Shown: positions 26,895 through 35,071 of the stretch, piece after piece | Position numbering within the stretch: the stretch's first letter is position 1 | Layout of the letters: each line of letters begins with the position of its first letter | Assembly (NCBI GenBank): GCA_001942045.1 | Contig: MSTD01000001.1 | Location: 45,655 to 109,654, forward strand | Length of the DNA: 64,000 bases | Reading direction: 5' to 3' | From: Mycolicibacterium porcinum | GTDB taxonomy: Bacteria; Actinomycetota; Actinomycetes; Mycobacteriales; Mycobacteriaceae | The notes under the pieces: generated by a model | Told to the model about the DNA's origin: nothing | Database searches by the model: none | The model's input: only the letters and a program-made list of their open reading frames with translations | Program-made: the position numbers and the translations under genes

Positions 26895-27245
26895 TCAGCG
26901 CCCGACGAACGGGGCGTTCTGCGGGCAGTAGACCTTGACCGCCCCCTTGACCAGGTTCGCCGCCTGGTGCTTGTCGATGCCAGCCTGGTTCATCAACTGG
27001 CTGATCACACCCCGCACCGTACGTGCGGGCTCGATCTTGCCCTTCGTGAGGGCGTCGCAGACACCGCGACCGACCTGGCCGGCCTCCTCGGGCGAGGTCG
27101 TGGGGATCTTCAGGTCGTTGACGATGGTGAAGAACTGGTCGTCCTGGGCATCCGCGTGGGCCGGTGCGACGCTGAATGACGCCGTCAGCGCGACAGCGCC
27201 GATCATCGCGGCGAGGACTCGAGTGCTCAGGCACCGGGACAACAT
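26895..27245 (-). CDS. DUF732 small secreted protein
   Basis: 116 residues. Signal peptide (MLSRCLSTRVLAAMIGAVALTASFSVAPAHA) and the DUF732 domain (DDQFFTIVNDLKIPTTSPEEAGQVGRGVCDAL ... GAVKVYCPQNAPF) with two conserved cysteines expected to form a disulfide. Such proteins are numerous in mycobacteria and their role is unknown. An ATG five codons upstream (27260) exists, but the AAGGAG it contains is the ribosome site for ATG 27245. Confidence 0.85.
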   Translation of the reverse strand: MLSRCLSTRVLAAMIGAVALTASFSVAPAHADAQDDQFFTIVNDLKIPTTSPEEAGQVGRGVCDALTKGKIEPARTVRGVISQLMNQAGIDKHQAANLVKGAVKVYCPQNAPFVGR

Positions 27246-27343
27246 CGGTGACTCCTTCATTCGGCTGCCGACCCGTGGCCATCAACGATAAAGGGGTGCT
27301 CCCGACGGCGCGCGGGCACGTGGCTCATTCGTCTGAAGTCAAC

Positions 27344-28747
27344 TCATGTGACGTCCGTGGAGCGGAGCAGGGCGATGCTGAGCGCTCCGCCGCAGAGTGC
27401 GACGCCCCCGGCGGCGACGAATGCCGCGACCAGGCCGGACGTCGAAATGCCTGCCCCGGGGTGGGGTGGCTGGGCGAGGGTCCCACAGAGCGCGATTCCG
27501 ATGGTCAAGCCGAGTTGGCGGGCCGCGTTGGCCGCGGACGCCGCGGTCCCTGCGCGCGCAGGCGGCACCGAGGTCGCGGCGACCGCGGGCAGCACAGGCG
27601 ACACGATGCCCGCGCCGATGCCGCTGATCGCCAGGGCGGCGATCAGCGTCGTCCACTCCGGGCGAACTGTCAGGGCGGCACCCGACAGGCATGCCAGACC
27701 GGTGAGGACCGTGCCCCCGCCCAGGACCCAGCTGCGCGGCGCATCGTGCAGCCGGGCGCTGAACAACAGCGTTACCGCGATGAACGCCACGAGTTGGATG
27801 GTCAGGACGAGGGCGGCCTGCAGCGGGCGCATGGCCTCGGCGGTCTGCAGCCACCGGGACAGCACCGGCAGCGCCGCGAATGCGGCGAAGTAGTAGGAGA
27901 ACCCGGCGAGAAGGACTGCGGTGAACCCGCGAGTGGCGAACAGGCCGGCAGGCAGAACTGGATGGGCAGCGCGGCGCTGGGCCGGAACGAACGCCGCCGC
28001 TGAGCCGAGCCCCACCAGGACGCCTGAGATGGTGCCGCCCGATGTCCACCCGTGTTCTCCGGCGTTGATCATCGCGAAGGTGACTCCGGTCATCGCCGTG
28101 GTGATGAGCAGTGTGCCCGCCAGGTCGATCGGCCCACCGCTGTGAGATTCGCGGGGTAGTGAGATGACTCCGGCGACCAGGGCGATGAGGCACACCGGCA
28201 GCGCCCCGACGAACAGCCAGCGCCAGCCGACGAACTCGGTAACCGCTCCGCCGGCGATGGTGCCCGCGGTGCTACCGGCGCCCGCGCAGGCACCCCACAC
28301 CGCGAACGCCACCGCACGGGCGCGACCGGAATAGCACTGCGTCAACAGTGGCACGGCGGTGGCGAATATCGCTGCCCCACCGACTCCCTGGGCGGCACGG
28401 GCCCCGACCAACAAGGCGCCCGAACCGGCGAGGGCGCAGGCCACCGAGGCTGCGGCGAATGCAGCCAGTCCGGTGAGGAACAGCCGCCGATGCCCCAGTC
28501 GGTCCCCGAGGGTTCCCATGGCCAGCACCAGGGCGGCGAGCACAAGCGTGTAGACGTCGATGATCCATTGCGCGACAGCGAAACCGGCGCCGAGATCGTC
28601 GGCGATTCCCGCGACGCTGACCGTCACGACGGTGGTGTAGGCCAGCAGCAGGAATGTCGCCGCGCAACAGGCCAGCGCCGGACGCCAGTCGGTTCGCGGA
28701 CTCGCGGTCAGGATGGGCTGAGTGGATGCGGAGGGTGTGGACGTCAC
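27344..28747 (-). CDS. MFS drug-efflux-type transporter (DHA2-like)
   Basis: 467 residues with about 14 hydrophobic spans, the motif A GTLGDRLGHRRLF between spans 2 and 3, and motif C-like GACAGAGSTAGTIAGGAV in span 5, the marks of proton-driven drug exporters. It is divergent from the CGNR-type regulator gene, with 25 bp between starts, and is probably controlled by it. Substrate unknown. Confidence 0.88.
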   Translation of the reverse strand: MTSTPSASTQPILTASPRTDWRPALACCAATFLLLAYTTVVTVSVAGIADDLGAGFAVAQWIIDVYTLVLAALVLAMGTLGDRLGHRRLFLTGLAAFAAASVACALAGSGALLVGARAAQGVGGAAIFATAVPLLTQCYSGRARAVAFAVWGACAGAGSTAGTIAGGAVTEFVGWRWLFVGALPVCLIALVAGVISLPRESHSGGPIDLAGTLLITTAMTGVTFAMINAGEHGWTSGGTISGVLVGLGSAAAFVPAQRRAAHPVLPAGLFATRGFTAVLLAGFSYYFAAFAALPVLSRWLQTAEAMRPLQAALVLTIQLVAFIAVTLLFSARLHDAPRSWVLGGGTVLTGLACLSGAALTVRPEWTTLIAALAISGIGAGIVSPVLPAVAATSVPPARAGTAASAANAARQLGLTIGIALCGTLAQPPHPGAGISTSGLVAAFVAAGGVALCGGALSIALLRSTDVT

Positions 28748-28758
28748 GATGCCACGTT

Positions 28759-28793
28759 GATGTAATGCTCTTGTGCGTGTAAACCCTTACATC
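28759..28793. promoter_or_regulatory. Candidate operator of the MFS/CGNR divergent pair
   Basis: GATGTAA (28759-28765) and TTACATC (28787-28793) form an inverted repeat with a 21-bp spacer, spanning the narrow gap between the two divergent start codons. No other symmetric element is present in the gap. Confidence 0.35.
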
Positions 28794-29291
28794 GAACCGC
28801 TGCTGCAGAACGTGACCGATTTGCTCAACCGGCCCGCAACCACCGCCGCAGACCTGGAGCATCGGTGGACCTCACGGGGCATGCCCGCGCAGAGTCCGGC
28901 CACCGGCGAGGATCTGGAGCAACTGCGAAAGTTCCTGCGTCAGTGGGCGGCTGTGGTCGACGCGCCGACCGAGCACGAAAGGGTCCGGGTGCTCAACCAG
29001 ATGCTGTCCCGGCACACGGCCAAACCGTCGATCACCGACCACGACGGTAGTGGCTGGCATTTGCACTACCGCGACCCCGACGCCGGGTTCACCGCCACTC
29101 TGGCCGGTGCGACCAGCGCCGCCGCCGCGCAGTACCTCACCGATCGGGGCATGCACCGGATTCGCCGGTGCGCGTTGGCCGAATGCGCCAACGCGTTCGT
29201 CGATTTCAGCCGGCCCGGCACCCAGAGATACTGCACCCACAACTGCGCCAATCGTGACGCCGTCCGGCGACATCGCGCCAAACCGCGGTGA
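28773..29291 (+). CDS. CGNR-type zinc-finger regulator with ABATE domain
   Basis: 172 residues. N-terminal ABATE-like ligand domain (LLQNVTDLLNRPATTAADL...) and a C-terminal zinc finger RRCALAECANAFVDFSRPGTQRYCTHNCANRDAVRRHRA with four Cys. The fourth-Cys motif is CANR instead of the usual CGNR. These are stress or drug-responsive regulators. GTG 28773 is only 25 bp from the divergent MFS start. Downstream, 91 bp separate it from the tRNA-Lys gene. Confidence 0.82.
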   Translation: MRVNPYIEPLLQNVTDLLNRPATTAADLEHRWTSRGMPAQSPATGEDLEQLRKFLRQWAAVVDAPTEHERVRVLNQMLSRHTAKPSITDHDGSGWHLHYRDPDAGFTATLAGATSAAAAQYLTDRGMHRIRRCALAECANAFVDFSRPGTQRYCTHNCANRDAVRRHRAKPR

Positions 29292-29378
29292 GTGCGTTGT
29301 AGCGGAGCGGCTACGCCGCGAGAGAGCGGAGCGTGGACCCGGATCAGCCGCACCGTGACCCGCCTTGCGGCGGGTGCT

Positions 29379-29454
29379 TGGTGCCCCCAGTAGGGCTCGA
29401 ACCTACGACCTGCGGATTAAAAGTCCGTAGCTCTACCAACTGAGCTATAGGGGC
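29379..29454 (-). tRNA. tRNA-Lys (anticodon TTT)
   Basis: Complete cloverleaf on the minus strand: acceptor GCCCCTA/TGGGGGC, anticodon loop ACTTTTAA, T-arm GGTTCGAGCC, discriminator A and encoded CCA at 29381-29379. Mature part without CCA is 29382-29454. Confidence 0.95.
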
Positions 29455-29587
29455 GCGAGTAGACAGGGTACAAGATGGCGGAAATTGGTGTCGCGACCAC
29501 CGGGTTTGAAGATTTGGGCATCCGTACCCTAAGCTATCGAAGCTCCCAACGGACACGTTGTGAACACCCCGGAGAGATTCGGATTAG

Positions 29588-29660
29588 GCCCCCATCGTCT
29601 AGTGGCCTAGGACGCCGCCCTTTCACGGCGGTAGCACGGGTTCGAATCCCGTTGGGGGTA
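29588..29660 (+). tRNA. tRNA-Glu (anticodon TTC)
   Basis: Acceptor GCCCCCA/TGGGGGT, anticodon loop CCTTTCAC, T-arm GGTTCGAATCC, discriminator A at 29660; CCA is not encoded. First of three plus-strand tRNAs that probably form one transcript. Confidence 0.95.
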
Positions 29661-29695
29661 CGCAACACGGAAACGTGGAGCATGCTGGATAGTAA

Positions 29696-29772
29696 GGCCC
29701 TGTGGCGCAGTTGGTTAGCGCGCCGCCCTGTCACGGCGGAGGTCGCGGGTTCGAGTCCCGTCAGGGTCGCCA
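29696..29772 (+). tRNA. tRNA-Asp (anticodon GTC)
   Basis: Acceptor GGCCCTG/CAGGGTC, anticodon loop CTGTCAC, T-arm GGTTCGAGTCC, discriminator G and encoded CCA at 29770-29772. Confidence 0.95.
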
Positions 29773-29813
29773 TCACGGCGAGGCAGTTCGGTTTGCGAGA
29801 GCCGGTGCCTTCC

Positions 29814-29887
29814 GGCCAGGTAGCTCAGTTGGTACGAGCGTCCGCCTGAAAAGCGGAAGGTCGCCGGTTCGATCCCGGCCCTGGCCA
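29814..29887 (+). tRNA. tRNA-Phe (anticodon GAA)
   Basis: Acceptor GGCCAGG/CCTGGCC, anticodon loop CTGAAAA, T-arm GGTTCGATCCC, discriminator A at 29887, no encoded CCA. A Rho-independent terminator follows 8 nt later. Confidence 0.95.
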
Positions 29888-29894
29888 CTGAGAG

Positions 29895-29920
29895 AACCCA
29901 CTGGTGACGGTGGGTTTTTC
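29895..29920 (+). terminator. Rho-independent terminator of the tRNA-Glu/Asp/Phe cluster
   Basis: AACCCAC (29895-29901), 8-nt loop, GTGGGTT (29910-29916) followed by further T residues (TTTC). One of the few hairpin-plus-U-tract terminators in this window. Confidence 0.85.
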
Positions 29921-30169
29921 TATATCCAGAGATGGTCGCCGACGACGCCGGTGATGAGGGTGGCGTTCGGGTTCAGTGAGGCGTCGGCGAAGAAGTCCGC
30001 AAATGTGGTCTCGTTGTCGAGGTGGCCACGCAGCGCCGTCTCGTCGAAGCCGGTCAGCCAGCAGATGGCCTCGTCGAGTTCGGCCTGTGTGCGGCCCTTG
30101 CGCTGCATCTTCGCCCGGGTAGAGCTGGTACACCGCAGCGACGGCCGTGCCGAAGACCCGGCGCTCCAT
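29920..30169 (-). pseudogene. Decayed DUF2200 gene (frameshift and lost C-terminus)
   Basis: The start MERRVFGTAVAAVYQLY (from ATG 30169) and the continuation RAKMQRKGRTQAELDEAICWLTGFDET...FADFFADASLNPNATLITGVV are consecutive parts of a DUF2200 protein but lie in different frames; one extra C in CTACCCGGGCG (near 30120) breaks the frame. The family normally goes on after LITGVVCG for about 40 residues (RVEEIEDPLMQKIRYLDKLVDE-type end); here the frame ends GDHLWI next to the tRNA terminator. Two independent lesions make a true pseudogene more likely than a sequencing error. Confidence 0.75.
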
Positions 30170-30222
30170 GTGTCGAGGCTACGGCGTGGTGGCGTTGCCG
30201 TCCGCCATGCCAGACTGCGTTC

Positions 30223-30714
30223 GTGACCGGCAGCGTGGATCAGATCCCCAAGGCCACCACCGAGTGGGCCGCTCAGCCCGGCGACGCGCGCCGGGCAACA
30301 TTTTCGATTCTGCGACAACCCGCGATGTGGAAACGGCTGCTGACATTTACAACGGTGGTGGCCGCGATCGCCGCAGGCGTGTGTGTCGTCAATGGCAGCG
30401 GGTGGCTGGTCGGGTTCGTGATATTCGCGGGGGCGGCCGTGGTGTACGCGGCGTTCGCTGTCGCGGTCAGTCTGGTGTGCGCCTATTTCCCGAACCGGCG
30501 CGTCCTGCGCACTGGATCGCGGTGGGCTGCCGGCGGCGATGAAACCCGAATCCGTATCGACACGCCGGCGACGACTCTGGTCATCGACCGCGACAACATC
30601 ATCTCGGTCCGCGCGGCCGGTGCGTTGATCGTGCTGCGGGTGCGGCCCAAGCAGGTCCTCGGGGTCCCGACGGCGCTGTTCGCCGATCCCGCACTCGAGG
30701 GCCTCGTCGGCTGA
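30223..30714 (+). CDS. YcxB-like two-span membrane protein
   Basis: 163 residues starting GTG 30223. A cytoplasmic start (about 40 residues) is followed by two adjacent membrane spans (LLTFTTVVAAIAAGVCVV and LVGFVIFAGAAVVYAAFAVAVSLV) and a C-terminal beta-rich domain (TRIRIDTPATTLVIDRDNIISVRAAGALIVLRVRPKQVLGVPTALF) resembling the YcxB-like/PH-type domain. Function unknown. The frame is open further upstream over the DUF2200 remnant; GTG 30223 is the first start past it. Confidence 0.6.
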   Translation: MTGSVDQIPKATTEWAAQPGDARRATFSILRQPAMWKRLLTFTTVVAAIAAGVCVVNGSGWLVGFVIFAGAAVVYAAFAVAVSLVCAYFPNRRVLRTGSRWAAGGDETRIRIDTPATTLVIDRDNIISVRAAGALIVLRVRPKQVLGVPTALFADPALEGLVG

Positions 30715-30741
30715 CGCGACGGGCCTGGTGTGCCGCGATCC

Positions 30742-31545
30742 TCAAGCAGTAGGGGGGATCTCAACCGGATGCTCACCGAAGGGATCGATGACGATCCCCG
30801 TACTTCTCATCTGTTCAATTGAGCGGTTGGTGTCCATGACGGTCTTCACGTCACCCTCGAGCACCATGTACGCGGCACGGTTCATCCGCTCATAGAATGC
30901 CTTCATCGAGTCCAAGCTCTGAAAAACCGGCACATATCGCACACCATCCCGTTCAAGCAGGAACAGTTTCTGCTGGCCGTCCTTCGTGTCCCCAAAAGGC
31001 GTGGAGTAAAACACCTTCAGCTGCCAGATATCAGCGTCGTCGGCGGGTGGAACGGTCCTCCCCGCCGATGGTGTGAAGCGACCAGGGGAGCGGACAGGCG
31101 CCGGCGGACCGGCAAGAGCATGGGTGACCTGCTCGCGCACCACCCGCTCCAACTCGTCACGGCCAGGCGGCAATCCCGGCGCATGCCCGGATTCGGCAAG
31201 CAACACAACAGGATTGGTGAGCCCCGCAACAGTCACGGTGCCGACGGGTGTCAGTAGTGTGCCCGGCAGGATGGCAACCTCACGTTCCTCAGGGTGGCGT
31301 GAGAGCGGCCCGACAAACCGACCTGTGACAGTGACGATCGCCGCGACCCGGTCTGCGGTGAAGTTCTCTGTGGCGATCCGTGGATCAGCCGACGTGGGAA
31401 GAACCGCCGACACCGTAAAAGACTCCCGCGGCGGCGGGCCGCTCATGCCGCGGTAGGTGATTCCCGGCGTAGCGGGAAGCGTGGCAATGGCATCAGGCAC
31501 TCGCACAGCTGTGTATACCACCGCAATCAGCTCGCGGAAGCGCAC
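30742..31545 (-). CDS. Predicted ADP-ribosyltransferase-fold / SseB domain protein
   Basis: About 267 residues from GTG 31545. The N-terminal half has a possible R-S-E type ART layout: ATPGITYRGMSG (Arg), FTVSAVLPTSADPRIATENF (Ser-Thr strand) and HPEEREVAILPGTLLTPV, the ExE-plus-PGT strand characteristic of bacterial ADP-ribosyltransferases. The C-terminal half (FGDTKDGQQKLFLLERDGVRYVPVFQSLDSMKAFYERM ... IVIDPFGEHPVEI) is an SseB N-terminal-like domain. The open frame runs into the divergent DUF4132 gene, so the true start is uncertain; ATG 31635 is an alternative. ART assignment is by motif only and may be wrong. Confidence 0.55.
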   Translation of the reverse strand: MRFRELIAVVYTAVRVPDAIATLPATPGITYRGMSGPPPRESFTVSAVLPTSADPRIATENFTADRVAAIVTVTGRFVGPLSRHPEEREVAILPGTLLTPVGTVTVAGLTNPVVLLAESGHAPGLPPGRDELERVVREQVTHALAGPPAPVRSPGRFTPSAGRTVPPADDADIWQLKVFYSTPFGDTKDGQQKLFLLERDGVRYVPVFQSLDSMKAFYERMNRAAYMVLEGDVKTVMDTNRSIEQMRSTGIVIDPFGEHPVEIPPTA

Positions 31546-31633
31546 GCGGATTCTTCTCGAGCCTTGGCGGAACCGCCCCTCGGCCAGTTTTTGGCGCGGT
31601 TCTCCGTCGCCGCATCGTCGTACGCTCTGCACC

Positions 31634-33184
31634 ATGACCGACGGGTTCCTCGAGGAACTGGAAGCCCATGCCGAAGTTCGTCTCGGGTTGCCTGCGGCCA
31701 ACGCACTGGGGATGTTGCGGGATCGGTGGGTGTTCGTCGGGGAGGACCACGATGTCCTGCGCGCGTTGACCGAGCAGCTCGGCAAGGACCCTGAATACTG
31801 CGAATTCGCGCAGCGCATCCTCACCCTCGCGGACTCGCGACTGGCGGCTATCCACGAGGGAACCGAGCCGTTCGTCGCCGACAAGGCGTTCACCGCGGCC
31901 GACGCCCGGGTGATCGAGCGCGCTGCGCTCGTCGCGCTCAATCTGGACGCCGACTGGGCCGCACCGATCACTCGAATACTCGCCCGAGCCGCCATCGCAC
32001 CCCAGGCGGTAGCCAAATCGGCGCCGTCCCAGGCGGCGGCTTTCGCATTGGCTCGGGCCATCATGGCCGCGCCGACCCCCGAGAGTGTGGCGGGCCTCGC
32101 GGACACCACGCGCGAGGTACGGCACGCCGGGCTCAAGAAGAAGTTCACCAGGTACACGAAGGAGGCTCGCCGGGCGATCGGCGGGCGCCCGGACGTCGCC
32201 TTGCGCCTGCCCCTCGAAACCGCGCCCACAAAGGCCCAATTGACGACCTGGACCAAGGCGTTGGAGGCGGGGTGGCTCGTCGGCGCATCGTGGCCGTATC
32301 AGACCTGGGTCGACGCTGCCTTCGCCGCCCCGGTCGCACCGATCAGCGCCGGCCTGGTCTGGCGGGTCGTCGACGGGCCGGCGTTCCTCGGCGCGCCGGG
32401 CGACTTCGCCGACGCAGAGGGCCGCCCTGTGACCGTCCCGACCGCCTCCAGGATCCGGCTCTGGCACCCCGCCGCGGCGGCTCCCGCCGAACGGAATGCG
32501 TGGCGTCTTCGGGTCCGAAGCCTGCAACTGGTACAGCCTTTCGCGCAAGCGTTCCGCGAGCATTACACCAGTGCCGACGCCGACCGATTGGTGCCGGCTC
32601 ACGCGGTTCTGAACGTGCGACAGCTGACCGGTCTGTATCGGGCAGAGGGGTGGACCAGCGAAGGCCACGAGACCATCACCCGACGGGTCGGGGCGGTGGG
32701 TGCGGAGATGTGGTTCGACAGCCCGGTATACCCGGGCTCGGGCGTGGAGACGTGCAGTGCGGTAGGTCTGCGGGTGGGCGCCCTGGGAATGGCCGTCGAC
32801 GGCTCGGTGACACTTGCAGCCGAGGGATGCGACGACGCAGCTGCCGTGTCGGAGATCATGCGTTCGGCCGATCTGATCCTCAGCGCCTCCACGGTCGCGC
32901 ACGACGGCGGCGCCGCGACTCAGTCACCGGCGGGAGTGCTCGCCACGCGGCGGGTGATTCTCGAGCACATCCTGGCCGAACTCAGGTCGGCCAGGCCGGT
33001 CCAGATCGGTCAAAGACACCTGGTGGTCAACGGATTCAGGGTCAGCCTGGCCACGGGCCGTGTCACGAAGGACGGTGACCCGATCGAGGTCACACCGAAG
33101 AAGCGCCACGGGGTGTGGCAACCGGCCGCGGACCGACTGCTGACGACGATCGTCGGAACGGTCGTGGCGCTTCTCGAAACCTAG
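31634..33184 (+). CDS. DUF4132 domain protein (MolR-like)
   Basis: 516 residues. The C-terminal 350 residues carry the DUF4132 pattern: [71 protein letters not shown] and a final nucleic-acid or ligand-binding barrel. DUF4132 proteins (Escherichia MolR and WGR relatives) have no settled function. ATG 31634 is used; it lies 89 bp from the proposed start of the divergent ART/SseB gene. Its TAG overlaps the convergent L,D-transpeptidase stop (CTAG at 33181-33184). Confidence 0.7.
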   Translation: MTDGFLEELEAHAEVRLGLPAANALGMLRDRWVFVGEDHDVLRALTEQLGKDPEYCEFAQRILTLADSRLAAIHEGTEPFVADKAFTAADARVIERAALVALNLDADWAAPITRILARAAIAPQAVAKSAPSQAAAFALARAIMAAPTPESVAGLADTTREVRHAGLKKKFTRYTKEARRAIGGRPDVALRLPLETAPTKAQLTTWTKALEAGWLVGASWPYQTWVDAAFAAPVAPISAGLVWRVVDGPAFLGAPGDFADAEGRPVTVPTASRIRLWHPAAAAPAERNAWRLRVRSLQLVQPFAQAFREHYTSADADRLVPAHAVLNVRQLTGLYRAEGWTSEGHETITRRVGAVGAEMWFDSPVYPGSGVETCSAVGLRVGALGMAVDGSVTLAAEGCDDAAAVSEIMRSADLILSASTVAHDGGAATQSPAGVLATRRVILEHILAELRSARPVQIGQRHLVVNGFRVSLATGRVTKDGDPIEVTPKKRHGVWQPAADRLLTTIVGTVVALLET

Positions 33185-34002
33185 ATCTGCCAGTCGTTGG
33201 AGCCGTCGTAGCGGGAGTAGGTTCCGCCCGAGGAGTTCTGCACGATGATCGGATCGCCCGGGCGGACCGTATCGAAGAACCACTTCGCGTTGGCCGGGCT
33301 GATGTTGATGCAGCCGTGGCTCACGTTGCGCTTGCCCTGATCGTCGACGGACCACGGCGCGCTGTGAACGAAGTCGCCGCTGTCGTCGAACCGGACGGCC
33401 AACTCAACCGTCAGCTTGTATCCGTTTGGCGAGTTGACCGGGACGCCGTAGGTCGACGAATCCATCACCACCGAGGGCATTTTCTCCTGAACGTAGAAGG
33501 TGCCGTTCGGAGTCTGACGGCCGCCGGATGCCATGCCCATCGACATCGGGATGGTCTTCTCCACGGCCCCGTTGCGGGTGACGGTCAGCTGGTGGGTGGT
33601 GTCGTTGGCGGTGGCCACCAGCGCGTCCCCGATGTTGAAGTTGGACACCGTGCCCGCGGCGTCGACGGTGACCGACGTGTGGGCGGGCCAGAAGCTCAGC
33701 GGACGCCAGCGCAGCTGCGTCGGGGTGATCCAGTAGAACTTGCCGGGAACCTCGGGGACCGACGAGATATGGATGGCGTTCTCGGTGGCGCCGGCGTCCT
33801 CGACGGGTCCTGGGAAGTTGATGATGATCGGCTGGGCCACCCCGACGGTCGCGCCGTCGGCGGGGACGAGCCGGGGCGGCTCGAACGGCGCCGGATCTGC
33901 CTGCGCGGCACCGGCACCCAACACCAACGCGCAACCCACCATCGAAGCCGCCGCGGCTGCCCTCAACGCGCCGAAAAGCCTGCCCCTCGTCCAGTCACTC
34001 AT
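33181..34002 (-). CDS. L,D-transpeptidase (peptidoglycan 3-3 cross-linking)
   Basis: 273 residues: signal peptide ending GAGAAQA, an Ig-like domain (about 45-140, [25 protein letters not shown]) and the YkuD catalytic domain with the motif VSHGCINIS (His229, Cys231) and upstream His in DFVHSAPW. It cross-links tetrapeptide stems in the cell wall and resembles the shorter mycobacterial Ldt (one Ig domain, LdtMt1 or LdtMt4-like). Its ATG overlaps the stop of the small SCO6045-like gene (ATGA), so it is the fourth gene of the TIGR04222-MNIO operon. Confidence 0.9.
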   Translation of the reverse strand: MSDWTRGRLFGALRAAAAASMVGCALVLGAGAAQADPAPFEPPRLVPADGATVGVAQPIIINFPGPVEDAGATENAIHISSVPEVPGKFYWITPTQLRWRPLSFWPAHTSVTVDAAGTVSNFNIGDALVATANDTTHQLTVTRNGAVEKTIPMSMGMASGGRQTPNGTFYVQEKMPSVVMDSSTYGVPVNSPNGYKLTVELAVRFDDSGDFVHSAPWSVDDQGKRNVSHGCINISPANAKWFFDTVRPGDPIIVQNSSGGTYSRYDGSNDWQI

Positions 34003-34208
34003 CGCACCATCGTGTCATGTCTTGTCCGGAATTCCGGCCACCACCACCGGGGTCGACGACTAGCGGCCGCTGCGTGCGCATCCCGTTTGTGACGACACAC
34101 CTCGCCCGCCGCGGCCACGGCCGCCGGATCGAAACCTGGCGGCACGGGGCCGCCGGCCACCAACGCCCGCACCAAGGCTTCCTGGCGCTGGGCCAGCGTT
34201 TCCGTCAT
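33999..34208 (-). CDS. Small SCO6045-like partner protein of the MNIO enzyme
   Basis: 69 residues, [44 protein letters not shown] then a basic, Trp-rich tail. The first 45 residues resemble the domain that in streptomycete SCO6045-type proteins is fused to the C-terminus of the DUF692 enzyme. Starts with ATG 34208, overlapping the MNIO stop (ATGA), and ends overlapping the L,D-transpeptidase start. By analogy with MbnC/TglI-type partners it could help present the substrate; this is inference. An ATG two codons earlier (34214) is less likely. Confidence 0.6.
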   Translation of the reverse strand: MTETLAQRQEALVRALVAGGPVPPGFDPAAVAAAGEVCRHKRDAHAAAASRRPRWWWPEFRTRHDTMVR

Positions 34209-35071
34209 ACCCACACCTCCCGCGCCCCGGCCGTGATCGGGGCGGCACCCGCGGCCGCGGCGATTGCGTCCAACTCCTCGAAAAGCTCTGCGGCAGGCGG
34301 GAACCGGCCGTCGCGCTCCAGCATGAACGGGGTGTCGACCCGTTCCCGCAGCGCTGTGACCAACTCCAGCACCTCCGGAGGGGTCTGCGCGGTGTGGGTG
34401 TCATGGTAGAAGTCCTCACCGTCGCGACCGCCCGCGACGTGGCTGTAGGCCACCCGCTCCACGGGTAGACGCGCCAACTCCCGCAGCGGATCCCGTCCAC
34501 GATTGCGCGCGTTGGCGTAGACGTTGGCCACGTCGAGAACCAGTAGCACCTCGGTGCGTTCCACCAACTCGGTGAGGAACTCTGACTCGGTGAGATCCGA
34601 CTCCGGCCACTCCACGAAGGAGGCGATGTTCTCCACAGCCAGCGGCACCGGCAGGTCCCGTCGAGTGCGGTCGATGTTGATCGCCAGCACATCGAGGGCT
34701 TCGCGGGTGCGCGGCACCGGCAGCAGGTGCCCGGCCTCGATCCCGCCGGCCCGGACGAAGGCGATGTGCTCGCTGACCAGTGGAGCGCCGAGTGCCCGTG
34801 CGCAGGCCGCCAGCCGGTGTATTCGCTTGGGCTGCACGGGTTCTGTGCCGCCCAGTGAGAGTGCGACGCCGTGGGGTATCACCGGGACACCGCGGGTGAC
34901 CAGATTCGCCAGCGCCGGTTCGGGCCGGGCGCGACGGCGACGGATGGGGACCGACTCGGCGATCACCTCGCAGAACCCGGGTCGCAGATCGTCGATCACT
35001 CCGGCGATCTCACGCCGCCAGCCGATGCCCACGTCGCCGAGCGTGGGCACGGTACGGCGAGCCGTGCTCAT
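34205..35071 (-). CDS. DUF692 / MNIO multinuclear iron oxidative enzyme
   Basis: 288 residues forming a TIM barrel of the DUF692 family (MbnB, TglH, ChrH type). Candidate iron ligands seen: H67 (IPHGVALSLGG), E101/H102 (VSEHIAF), E147/N148 (AVENIASF), D180/N183 (LVLDVANVY), H211 (YSHVAGG) and H226 (HDTHT). Family members oxidise cysteine residues of ribosomal peptides, producing oxazolone-thioamide, thiazole-type or related copper- or zinc-binding groups. The start ATG 35071 overlaps the stop of the upstream membrane protein whose last residues are seven Cys in Gly-rich repeats, the obvious candidate substrate. An upstream frame to 35227 is an artefact. Confidence 0.8.
   Translation of the reverse strand: MSTARRTVPTLGDVGIGWRREIAGVIDDLRPGFCEVIAESVPIRRRRARPEPALANLVTRGVPVIPHGVALSLGGTEPVQPKRIHRLAACARALGAPLVSEHIAFVRAGGIEAGHLLPVPRTREALDVLAINIDRTRRDLPVPLAVENIASFVEWPESDLTESEFLTELVERTEVLLVLDVANVYANARNRGRDPLRELARLPVERVAYSHVAGGRDGEDFYHDTHTAQTPPEVLELVTALRERVDTPFMLERDGRFPPAAELFEELDAIAAAAGAAPITAGAREVWV

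Noticed and set aside
29379..29887. tRNA cluster as an integration site of a mobile island
   Set aside because: No integrase, att-like repeat or foreign gene block was seen; only the DUF2200 decay hints at past rearrangement.
31633..31636. Both DUF4132 and the ART/SseB gene starting at the overlapping CATG
   Set aside because: Two start codons sharing bases leave no room for promoters; a later GTG (31545) was preferred for the minus-strand gene.
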